This document shows, one piece after another, positions 15,999 through 22,015 of a DNA stretch of 37,064 nucleotides (its first letter is position 1; every line of letters begins with the position of its first letter). The notes under the pieces were generated by a model. It worked only from the letters and a program-made list of their open reading frames with translations. It was not told the DNA's origin and did no database searches. The position numbers and the translations under genes are program-made. The stretch is from DTDX01 sp964608455. GTDB lineage: Archaea > Thermoproteota > Bathyarchaeia > 40CM-2-53-6 > DTDX01. The stretch lies in the NCBI GenBank assembly GCA_964608455.1, contig CAZSNM010000011.1, positions 1-37,064 on the forward strand, given 5' to 3'.

Positions 15999-17489
15999 TT
16001 ACCATCTATTCTTTTCATGTAAAATTTTAGTTAATCTTATTGAAGATAACTCTATACGCTCATTTCTTTTCTTTAAGAAAACACCTAAAACTTTAATTTT
16101 TTCTCCAACATTTAAATTTAATATTTCATCTGCTATGCTTCCCCAAAAAGTTAATTCAGCTTCTCCAGTTTCATCCTTCAAAGTTAAAGAAGAAACATGC
16201 ATGACTTCCCCTTTAACTACAACTTCTTTAACTGGAGAAATGTTCGTTATAACTCCTTCTACACTTAACAATTTATTGCCTTCATTTTTTACTTCATTTA
16301 TTTTTGTTTTAGGCGGATCAGCTAAAACAGTATTAAAGTTTAAGTTAATTATAGCAAACTTACCTGCTGTTAAGGCAATAAATTTTCCATTTAACTTTGC
16401 TGAAGCATTAGTAATTGTTAATACAGTGTTTTCTTTAGTTTCCGCAATTAATTTAGCATTTTCCCCCCAAAAAGTAATTGTTGCTAATCCAGTTTCATCT
16501 CCAACTAAAGCTTCAATAACTAAAACTTTTTTTTCAGCCACATCAATCATTTTTAACTCGGATTTTTTAATTAATTTAACCTTAATATTGCAATTTTTAA
16601 CTCCAGGTTTTAACTCTACAATTTTTAATGTTTCCTTCCAATCTTTAATTGCTGCTTTATTAATTAAATTTAATACAGTTTGTTTTTCAGCATGAATTTC
16701 AATAGAACCATTTATTCCAGCAATCACTTTTCCATTCATTATTTGAATTGTATCACCAATTTTTATATCCTTAATTTTTTCAGCTTGCTCATTCCAAGCA
16801 ACTAATATAGCTTCTCCAGTAGAATCAGAAATTTTAACTCTTAAAACTTTGCCTATACCCGCTTCAGATTTAAAACTTGAAATTTTAGGTTGTGAATTAA
16901 CAACTCCAATTGCATTTATTTTAGTTAACTTTTTCGCCTCATTAATTTTATTTATAAATTTGGTTACTTCCGGAAAGTTTTTTTCATAAACTCCAAATGG
17001 AGAAATAATAATTGAGCTTTTAACTCCTAAATGAAGTTCCACATTTTCTTTTAATCCTTCTTTAGTATAACCATGAAGAATTTTTATTATTTTACCTTGC
17101 AATTCTCCAGCCTTTTGAAGAGTTAATGCTTTTTCACCCCAAATTAAACATTGAATAACCCCTGTTTCATCAGCTAATAATAATTTTTTTACAACGCTTT
17201 TTTCTCTATTATTTTTAGTAAAATCTTGAATAGGCCAATCAATTATTACTCTTGCAATTAAAGTTACATTGTTAAGTCCAGCTACTAAATCTTTAATTTT
17301 AAGTTCTACAGCTTCAGGTTTATCATTTAATTCAATTAAAAATTCTTGCGCTATTAATCTAGCAGCTCCTTCGTCAGAAAGAAGCCCTTTATACATTTGC
17401 TTTTTTTCTTCAATTAACTTTTCCAATTCTTCCCGAGTTAAATTAAGTTTACTAGATAAAATCTTGTTTATAATTTCATCCTTCCTCAA
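15999..17489 (-). CDS. rpa: Replication protein A, four-OB-fold large subunit
   Basis: RPA is a single-strand DNA-binding protein for replication and repair. The 496 residues begin with the helical N-terminal region typical of archaeal RPA41, including LSDEGAARLIAQEFL. Four OB folds follow (about 63-160, 180-275, 285-380 and 395-490), each marked by a D-x-TG-x(5)-W signature: DETGVIQCLIWG, DSTGEAILVAW, DETGLATITFWG and DETGEAELTFWG. There is no C-terminal zinc finger; only two cysteines are present and they are far apart. The start is TTG. No RPA14 or RPA32 partner gene lies next to it here. Confidence 0.9.
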   Translation of the reverse strand: MRKDEIINKILSSKLNLTREELEKLIEEKKQMYKGLLSDEGAARLIAQEFLIELNDKPEAVELKIKDLVAGLNNVTLIARVIIDWPIQDFTKNNREKSVVKKLLLADETGVIQCLIWGEKALTLQKAGELQGKIIKILHGYTKEGLKENVELHLGVKSSIIISPFGVYEKNFPEVTKFINKINEAKKLTKINAIGVVNSQPKISSFKSEAGIGKVLRVKISDSTGEAILVAWNEQAEKIKDIKIGDTIQIMNGKVIAGINGSIEIHAEKQTVLNLINKAAIKDWKETLKIVELKPGVKNCNIKVKLIKKSELKMIDVAEKKVLVIEALVGDETGLATITFWGENAKLIAETKENTVLTITNASAKLNGKFIALTAGKFAIINLNFNTVLADPPKTKINEVKNEGNKLLSVEGVITNISPVKEVVVKGEVMHVSSLTLKDETGEAELTFWGSIADEILNLNVGEKIKVLGVFLKKRNERIELSSIRLTKILHEKNRW

Positions 17490-17603
17490 TTTTCTTCAGC
17501 AACCATTAATTTTGCTATAGCTTGAAAAATAGAGTAAAGCTTAATAAAAACTAAAAGATCAAAATTAAATTAATATTTTTAAAGGATAAAAAGAAAAATT
17601 TAA

Positions 17604-17714
17604 GCCCCGGTGGCTCAGCTGGTAGAGCGACGGACGAGGATAAAAACCTCGGTTGAACCTTGTATTAATTTAAAAGAAAGCCGTAGGTCGCGGGTTCGAA
17701 GCCCGCCCGGGGCT
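17604..17714 (+). tRNA. tRNA-Thr(TGT) with two introns (30/31 and 37/38)
   Basis: Acceptor GCCCCGG pairs with CCGGGGC and the discriminator is T, as expected for archaeal threonine tRNA. Removing 17634-17657 (24 nt) and 17665-17678 (14 nt) gives the anticodon arm ACGGC-CTTGTAA-GCCGT and anticodon TGT. Intron 1 has an ideal bulge-helix-bulge: helix CGAC/GTTG, 3-nt bulges, and inner stem CGAGG/CCTCG. Intron 2 has outer stem ACGGC/GCCGT and helix CTTG/AAAG with one mismatch. The T arm is GCGGG-TTCGAAG-CCCGC. CCA is not encoded (CTA follows). Confidence 0.88.
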
Positions 17715-17756
17715 CTAAAAAATTATTTTTTTCATTTTAAAAATTGAAATGGTTAA

Positions 17757-17765
17757 CTTTATATA
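17757..17765 (+). promoter_or_regulatory. TATA box of the iron alcohol dehydrogenase gene
   Basis: CTTTATATA is preceded by GGTTAA. It lies about 50 bases upstream of the ATG at 17810, placing transcription start near 17785-17790, just before GGGGG (17797-17801), which serves as ribosome binding site. Confidence 0.6.
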
Positions 17766-17809
17766 TTGAAAACTAAAATTAAAATTAGATAAAAAAGGGG
17801 GAAAAATTA

Positions 17810-19045
17810 ATGGAGTTAAGAAGTTATGAAAACCTTTTAAGTATAGCTAGATTGGCTCCACTTGACAATCCAAAAAGAATAGTATTTGGAATAGAAGCTG
17901 TAAATCAAGTTGGAGAAGAAGCTAAAAAACTTAAAGCAAAAAACATTTTAGTGGTTACCGATGAAAATATTGAAAAAGCAGGATTGCTTGATAAAGTTAA
18001 AGCACCTTTAGATGCTGAAAAATTAAAATATTATGTTTATAAAATTCCAACAACTGAACCTACAATGAGTAGTGCTAAAGCTATAACTGATCATGTTAGA
18101 AAAAACAAGTATGATTTAGTTATTGGAGTTGGCGGCGGAAGCTGCATGGATTCAGCTAAATTAGCTGCAATAATGGCTACGAATAAAGGTGATGTAGAAA
18201 GCTATTGTGCTTCAGCTACTAAAACTCCAGAACCGCTAACTGAAGATGCGTTACCAAAAATTTTAATTCCAACAACAGCTGGAACTGGAAGCGAAGCTTC
18301 AAACACGCTTGTAATAATAGATGGTGGATACAAAACTTGGATAACAGATGCAAAAGTTTTAGCTGATGTAGCTATTGTCGATCCAATTATGACTTTAACT
18401 TGCCCACCTAGAATAACAGCCGGTTCAGGAATGGATGCTTTAAGCCATTTAGCTGAAGCCGTAATGGTTAGAAAATGGCATCCAATCTCAGATGCTATAG
18501 CATTAAAAGGAATAAGCTTAGTGGCACAAAATCTAAGAAAAGCCTATTATGATGGAAATAATCTTGAAGCAAGATGGGGAATGTCACTTGCAGCTATGCT
18601 TGGAGGTTGGGTTATAGGTTTTCCATGGGTTGGTGGCCCAGCTACTATAGGCCATTGCATAGCTGAAGCTTTAGGACCGAAATGGAATGTTCCGCATGGT
18701 ATTTCCTGTGCTATATGCTTGCCTTATGCAATGAAATACAATTTACCGGTTGCTCCAGAAAGAATTAGATTAATTGGGGAAGCGATGGGTGTTGAAACTG
18801 AAGGGTTAAACGATTATGAAGCAGCAGAGGAAGCTGTAAGAGCTGTTACTGAATTAGCATGCGATGTTAACATTTCATTAGCCTTAAAAGATTATAAAGT
18901 TCCAAAGGATGAGCTTAAGGCGTTTGCAGAATACTTAGTTAATGAACGTCAATATATGTATGACTTAAAAAACAATAATCCAAGAACTATAACTTTAGAA
19001 AGCATAACCGCTCTTATGGAGCAAATGTGGGAAGGAGAACTTTAA
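17810..19045 (+). CDS. Iron-containing alcohol dehydrogenase
   Basis: This is a group III (Fe-type) NAD(P)-dependent alcohol dehydrogenase or aldehyde reductase. It shows GVGGGSCMDSAK (108-119, dinucleotide binding), LIPTTAGTGSEAS, ADVAIVDP and the metal-ligand set: Asp/His in GMDALSHLAEA, His in GHCIAEALG and His in NVPHGIS. The 411-residue length is normal. It stands alone behind a strong promoter-like TATA box and a G-rich ribosome binding site, with no partner gene, so the substrate is open. The T/C-rich tail after the stop (19050-19080) looks like a poly-T terminator. Confidence 0.92.
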   Translation: MELRSYENLLSIARLAPLDNPKRIVFGIEAVNQVGEEAKKLKAKNILVVTDENIEKAGLLDKVKAPLDAEKLKYYVYKIPTTEPTMSSAKAITDHVRKNKYDLVIGVGGGSCMDSAKLAAIMATNKGDVESYCASATKTPEPLTEDALPKILIPTTAGTGSEASNTLVIIDGGYKTWITDAKVLADVAIVDPIMTLTCPPRITAGSGMDALSHLAEAVMVRKWHPISDAIALKGISLVAQNLRKAYYDGNNLEARWGMSLAAMLGGWVIGFPWVGGPATIGHCIAEALGPKWNVPHGISCAICLPYAMKYNLPVAPERIRLIGEAMGVETEGLNDYEAAEEAVRAVTELACDVNISLALKDYKVPKDELKAFAEYLVNERQYMYDLKNNNPRTITLESITALMEQMWEGEL

Positions 19046-19080
19046 AATCCTTTTTTCTTTATTTTCTATTCTTTTCTTTT
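19046..19080 (+). terminator. Poly-T transcription terminator after the alcohol dehydrogenase gene
   Basis: Consecutive T-tracts (TTTTTT, TTTATTTT, CTTTTCTTTTT) follow the stop codon, which is the usual archaeal intrinsic termination signal. The remaining spacer to the tRNA-Leu gene shows nothing further. Confidence 0.4.
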
Positions 19081-19213
19081 TAATTAAATTTAAGCTATGG
19101 TTTAAACCCTTTAAGTAAAATTACCCTCAACTTTTATTATTCTGTTTCTTTATGAAACTTGCTTTACTTTTAACACAAAAGCAATATTTCTTGTTTATTT
19201 TCTATTTAAGGAT

Positions 19214-19367
19214 TGGTGCGGGGGGTGGGATTCGAACCCACGAAGGCCTACGCCACAGGATTTCCTATCCCTTCAATAGGGGATCTTAAGTCTGGCACAG
19301 CGCTTTAACAGCGCGGCCCTGCCCCTTTGTCCTGATTCCCGCTGTTTAAAGTCTCGGGAACCCCCGC
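19214..19367 (-). tRNA. tRNA-Leu(TAA) with three introns (15/16, 30/31, 37/38)
   Basis: Acceptor GCGGGGG pairs with CCCCCGC, the discriminator is A and CCA is encoded. The long variable arm TGGCGTAGGCCTTC is typical of archaeal leucine tRNA. The inferred introns are 19336-19352 (17 nt, D loop; helix CCCG/CGGG), 19292-19317 (26 nt; helix GGCA/TGCC perfect, inner stem GCGCT/AGCGC) and 19262-19284 (23 nt; helix CTTA/TAGG, inner stem TCCC/GGGA). After removal the anticodon arm is CAGGA-CTTAAGA-TCCTG, the D arm has normal length, and the T arm is GTGGG-TTCGAAT-CCCAC. Confidence 0.9.
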
Positions 19368-19473
19368 TTTTCCAATCCAACTTTTAAGCACCAATTAATT
19401 TTTCTTCAATTAATTAATTATTCTTTCTTTTCCTTAATTTAAATTAAGCTGCAATATTAACTCTTAAATTTTA

Positions 19474-19755
19474 TTATTCATTTTCAAGCATTGTTACTCC
19501 ATTTTTCTTTGGAGTGGAAAGAATTATTGAGGTAACAGTACTTTTAACTCCATCTATTTTTAAAACTTTATTTTTTAAAAAGTTTCTAAAGGAAGGGAGA
19601 TTTTCTGTAGATATTAAAGCTACTATATCAAATTCTCCAGTAACTTCATAAACATCAAGAACTTCAGGCATTTTAACTAATTCATCTACAACTTTATCCA
19701 TAGCTTTTGATTCAACGAATATATTTAAAATAGCTAGAATAGGTTTACTTGACAA
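19474..19755 (-). CDS. Stand-alone Lrp/AsnC ligand-binding (RAM) domain protein
   Basis: The 93 residues match the effector-binding half of Lrp/AsnC regulators without the helix-turn-helix: KPILAILNIFVESKAMDKVV, then MPEVLDVYEVTGEFDIVALI and KIDGVKSTVTSIILS. Such stand-alone RAM proteins form oligomers, bind amino acids or other small ligands and modulate partner regulators. The start is TTG with GAGAG upstream. It lies 38 bp behind the HExxH gene and is probably in the same transcript. Confidence 0.87.
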   Translation of the reverse strand: MSSKPILAILNIFVESKAMDKVVDELVKMPEVLDVYEVTGEFDIVALISTENLPSFRNFLKNKVLKIDGVKSTVTSIILSTPKKNGVTMLENE

Positions 19756-19793
19756 TTTTTAATCTCTCTTCAACTTAAGTTTATTACAAATTT

Positions 19794-20300
19794 TTATTGA
19801 ATGTAAGGTTGATTTATTTTTTCAAAGCTTTTAATTAGCTTTGGTTGCTCATTTTTAATATTTAAAGCTTTATTCAATATGTTTTCAGAGAGAATCGAGG
19901 TTAAACCTTTTAATGCTAATTGAGTTAATGGATGTTCTTTACCAAATTTTTCACTTATAATTTTAATTGATAATGTTTTAACTTCAAATTCATCTATATA
20001 CCCTAAGCTATGCAGGTATTCATGCAATAAAACTAGAAATATCCATAAATTAAGTTTTCTTTTAGATTTAGTAGAATTTTTAACAGCTTCTAAAATTTTT
20101 CTATTCATAACTATAGAATTTGAACCTAAACTATGATAGGCGCCTATGCTAAGAGGTAAATCAGCTAAAACAAGCATTAAACCAACTCTCCATTTACCTA
20201 AAACATCTTTTACAGCCTTTTTCACAAGCTCAAAAACATCGCTAAAATCTTCGCATTTTTCAAGTTCCGCCGGATAATCTAATTCATTTATTTTATTCAT
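19794..20300 (-). CDS. Predicted zinc metalloprotease-like protein (HExxH)
   Basis: A hydrophobic helix carries HEYLHSLG (residues 93-100), the HExxHxxG zinc-protease signature, followed closely by acidic residues (YIDE). The protein is only 168 residues long with no signal peptide or clear membrane span, so it should be a small cytosolic enzyme or an inactive relative. I do not recognise a named family. It is followed by the stand-alone Lrp ligand-binding gene and sits in the tRNA-rich stretch. Confidence 0.65.
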   Translation of the reverse strand: MNKINELDYPAELEKCEDFSDVFELVKKAVKDVLGKWRVGLMLVLADLPLSIGAYHSLGSNSIVMNRKILEAVKNSTKSKRKLNLWIFLVLLHEYLHSLGYIDEFEVKTLSIKIISEKFGKEHPLTQLALKGLTSILSENILNKALNIKNEQPKLIKSFEKINQPYIQ

Positions 20301-20448
20301 TGAATTCTCAACTCAAAATAAAGAAATTTAATTTATTCTTAAAATATTTCAGAAATAATTACAACCAATAAGGAAATATATAAACTGCTCGGTTTACTAT
20401 TCAAAAATTAAGGCTATAAAATTTTTATAAAAAATAAAAATTTTATTG

Positions 20449-20622
20449 TGGTCCCGCGGGGGTGAATTTCATCGGCATGATGCCGCTTTGAACACCCGAC
20501 ACTCCGGTTTCTGCTGTTAGCCTGGTAGGCTGATGAGTTTGCGCTTTAAGCGCAAACCTACAGCTTCTCCGTTAGCTTTTTAAAGCTAACTCGGAAGCTC
20601 TACCAGGCTGAGCTACCGCGGG
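20449..20622 (-). tRNA. tRNA-Tyr(GTA) with three introns (30/31, 37/38, 59/60)
   Basis: Acceptor CCCGCGG pairs with CCGCGGG (C1-G72 as in archaeal tyrosine tRNA), the discriminator is A and CCA is encoded. The inferred introns are 20565-20591 (27 nt; helix CTTC/GGAG, inner stem GTTAGC/GCTAAC), 20509-20557 (49 nt; helix CTGT/GCAG, two internal hairpins) and 20466-20486 in the T loop (21 nt; helix TTCA/TGAA, outer stem GGGTG/CACCC). The mature arms are TCCGG-CTGTAGA-CCGGA, variable GTGTC and GGGTG-TTCAAAT-CACCC. The largest intron carries a 10-nt antisense match to the D loop. Confidence 0.9.
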
Positions 20623-20672
20623 ACCTAAATTAATCTTAAATTTTAAAGCATTAATAAAGATTTCGAAATTTT

Positions 20673-20750
20673 TGGCGCCCTGGCCGGGATTTGAACCCGG
20701 GTCAGGCGGGCGACAGCCGCCTATACTAGACCGGGCTATACTACCAGGGC
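20673..20750 (-). tRNA. tRNA-Asp(GTC), intronless
   Basis: Acceptor GCCCTGG pairs with CCAGGGC, the discriminator is G and CCA is encoded. The anticodon arm GGCGG-CTGTCGC-CCGCC gives GTC. The T arm is CCGGG-TTCAAAT-CCCGG. It is the only one of the seven tRNA genes here without an intron, and it lies 50 bp upstream of tRNA-Tyr on the same strand. Confidence 0.95.
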
Positions 20751-21079
20751 TCAAATTAATTTTTAAGGTTTAATCTTAATTTAAATTTTTTGCAGCTTCC
20801 ACAAAAATCTATTGAAAATTACATCTTAAGTATTTTTTTTGTTTCTTTAACCACTTAATTAAAGTAATGTACCTCAATATTTTATGAAATGAATTCTTAT
20901 TAAATTAAAATTTAAAACTTTAGTTTATGATAGTTTATGATAAATATTTACGGGAAAATACTAAATACTTTGAATAGTTAAACTCTATAGTATGAAGTTG
21001 CAATTTTAAACAGAAGATGAGCTAAAAAACAAGGATCTTTAATTAAAAACTAGACGCTCTTTTTTTAATTGTAAAACAA
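20751..21079. other. AT-rich spacer with no recognisable gene
   Basis: No plausible coding frame or folded RNA gene is visible on either strand. The stretch contains a perfect 10-bp tandem duplication, TAGTTTATGA twice (20921-20940), and a T-run at 21060-21067. It separates tRNA-Asp from a gap-truncated open frame. Confidence 0.4.
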
Positions 21080-21295
21080 TTAATCCACTTTTAAAAGTGA
21101 ATTATAAATAGCTGAAAAACAAATTAATATAATGTAATAAATTGTTAATGCAGCAAAGATTTTAATGTCTTTTTGAGGCGTATGCTTAAAAACTTTTTTA
21201 ATAGGATATAGTATTATACTTGTGACTTTTCTTGGTAAAGGGAATAAAAAAGATGCTCTATTACACTTAATAATTTTATTAAAAATTTTAAAAAT
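21080..21295 (-). CDS. Possible small membrane protein, 5' end lost in the assembly gap
   Basis: Reading leftward from the gap, the minus strand stays open for 71 codons to a TAA at 21080-21082, although the DNA is very AT-rich and stops should be frequent. The translation contains PLPRKVTSIILYPIKKVFKH, then a hydrophobic span (about 20 residues, IFAALTIYYIILICFSAIYN) and ends LLKVD. No start codon is visible, so the start would lie in the unsequenced gap. A TATA-like CTTTATTAAA sits just upstream on the far side of the gap. No family is recognised. Confidence 0.35.
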   Translation of the reverse strand: MFKIFNKIIKCNRASFLFPLPRKVTSIILYPIKKVFKHTPQKDIKIFAALTIYYIILICFSAIYNSLLKVD

Positions 21296-21305
21296 NNNNN
21301 NNNNN
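21296..21305. other. Assembly gap (10 N)
   Basis: Ten unresolved bases mark a scaffold join. The flanks are imperfect inverted repeats: GATGCTC...TTAC...CTTAA...TTTATTAAA on the left, and the same elements on the complementary strand on the right (about 21252-21283 against 21311-21340). The true gap length, and even the join itself, should be treated as uncertain. Confidence 0.95.
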
Positions 21306-21416
21306 TTTTGATTTAATAAAGTTTAAGAGTAAGGAGCATCCAAGCTTAAGAGGTTGTTAAAAAATAAAGATTCAATAAAGCAACAGTAAACTAAAAATTG
21401 TAAGCATTAAAGTTTA

Positions 21417-21550
21417 TGGCGGGCCCGGCGGGATTCGGACCCACGACCCTTCCCCAGAGCTATAGCTCTACCGGGTGGCTTTCACCAGGTTAAAAGCTTC
21501 ACTAAGCTTTTTCAGCTTTCCGGTGCTCTACCTGGCTGAGCTACGGGCCC
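21417..21550 (-). tRNA. tRNA-Lys(TTT) with three introns (30/31, 37/38, 43/44)
   Basis: Acceptor GGGCCCG pairs with CGGGCCC, the discriminator is G and CCA is encoded. The inferred introns are 21498-21519 (22 nt; helix CACC/AGTG with one mismatch, inner stem AAGCT/AGCTT), 21477-21490 (14 nt; helix CTTT/AAAG perfect) and 21450-21470 (21 nt; inner stem AGAGC/GCTCT, helix ACCC/GGGG with one mismatch). The mature anticodon arm is CCGGG-CTTTTAA-CCCGG and the variable loop GGGTC. The T loop reads TCCGAAT, with C where U55 is nearly invariant. The 43/44 boundary is the least certain. Confidence 0.85.
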
Positions 21551-21634
21551 ATTTTCTTGAAAAATATAAAACTATAACTGCAAAATATATTTTTCGCTTC
21601 TAAAAATAAGCTAATCTTAATTGATTGCTTCAGC

Positions 21635-21647
21635 AAACTTTATAAAA
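21635..21647 (+). promoter_or_regulatory. Probable BRE/TATA of the rpoH-rpoB-rpoA operon
   Basis: AAACTTTATAAAA is a near-consensus archaeal promoter element. A start about 25 bases further would leave a leader of roughly 30-40 bases before rpoH, with GGAG at 21690-21693 in it. Confidence 0.55.
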
Positions 21648-21702
21648 CCGTTTTTATTTAAGGATAGGCTGCTTAGAAATTCTTAAATTGGAGTATTTTG
21701 AT

Positions 21703-21996
21703 TTGAAAAGCTTGTTTTACGGGGAAAATCCAAAATTGAAAAATGAAAATAAAAATGAAAAAAAAGTTTTCAGCGTTTTTGAACATGAGCTTGTTCCAAA
21801 GCATATTGTTTTAAGCAAGGAGGAAGCTGAAGAAGTGCTTAAAAAATATCATGTTAAACCTCATCAATTACCATATATTAAGAAGAATGATCCTGCTATT
21901 AAGGAAATAGGAGCAAAACCAGGAGATATAGTGAAAATTATTAGGAAAAGCCCAACTGCTGGAGAAGCTATAGCCTACAGATATGTTGTTGAATAA
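21703..21996 (+). CDS. rpoH: DNA-directed RNA polymerase subunit H (Rpb5 C-terminal homologue)
   Basis: The family core is clear: HELVPKHIVLSKEEAEEVLK, then KPHQLPYIKKNDPAIKEIGA and GDIVKIIRKSPTAGEAIAYR at the end. Subunit H forms part of the jaw near downstream DNA. A variable N-terminal extension of about 25 Lys/Asn-rich residues precedes the core. I place the start at TTG 21703 because GGAG lies 9 bases upstream; an in-frame TTG at 21688 would add five residues. It opens the RNA polymerase operon, 19 bp before rpoB. Confidence 0.93.
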   Translation: MKSLFYGENPKLKNENKNEKKVFSVFEHELVPKHIVLSKEEAEEVLKKYHVKPHQLPYIKKNDPAIKEIGAKPGDIVKIIRKSPTAGEAIAYRYVVE

Positions 21997-22015
21997 AAAA
22001 TGGAGGAAAAGAAAA

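Noticed and set aside
16135..16695. 186-codon plus-strand frame inside the RPA gene
   Set aside because: It is the antisense of four clear OB-fold repeats; the translation is Ser/Thr/Leu-rich with no family resemblance.
17651..17660. Reading the interrupted tRNA at 17604 as tRNA-Phe (GAA in GGTTGAACC)
   Set aside because: GAA cannot be placed after a T33 in a 5-bp stem, and the discriminator T and mature loop CTTGTAA fit threonine with two introns.
20572..20754. 60-codon frame across tRNA-Tyr and tRNA-Asp
   Set aside because: It covers parts of two tRNA genes that fold perfectly, so it is not a protein gene.
20921..20940. Tandem TAGTTTATGA repeat as a possible CRISPR or insertion-site duplication
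   Set aside because: There are only two adjacent 10-bp copies, without spacers, transposase or terminal repeats; simple slippage is enough. No CRISPR array or insertion sequence was seen anywhere in the window.
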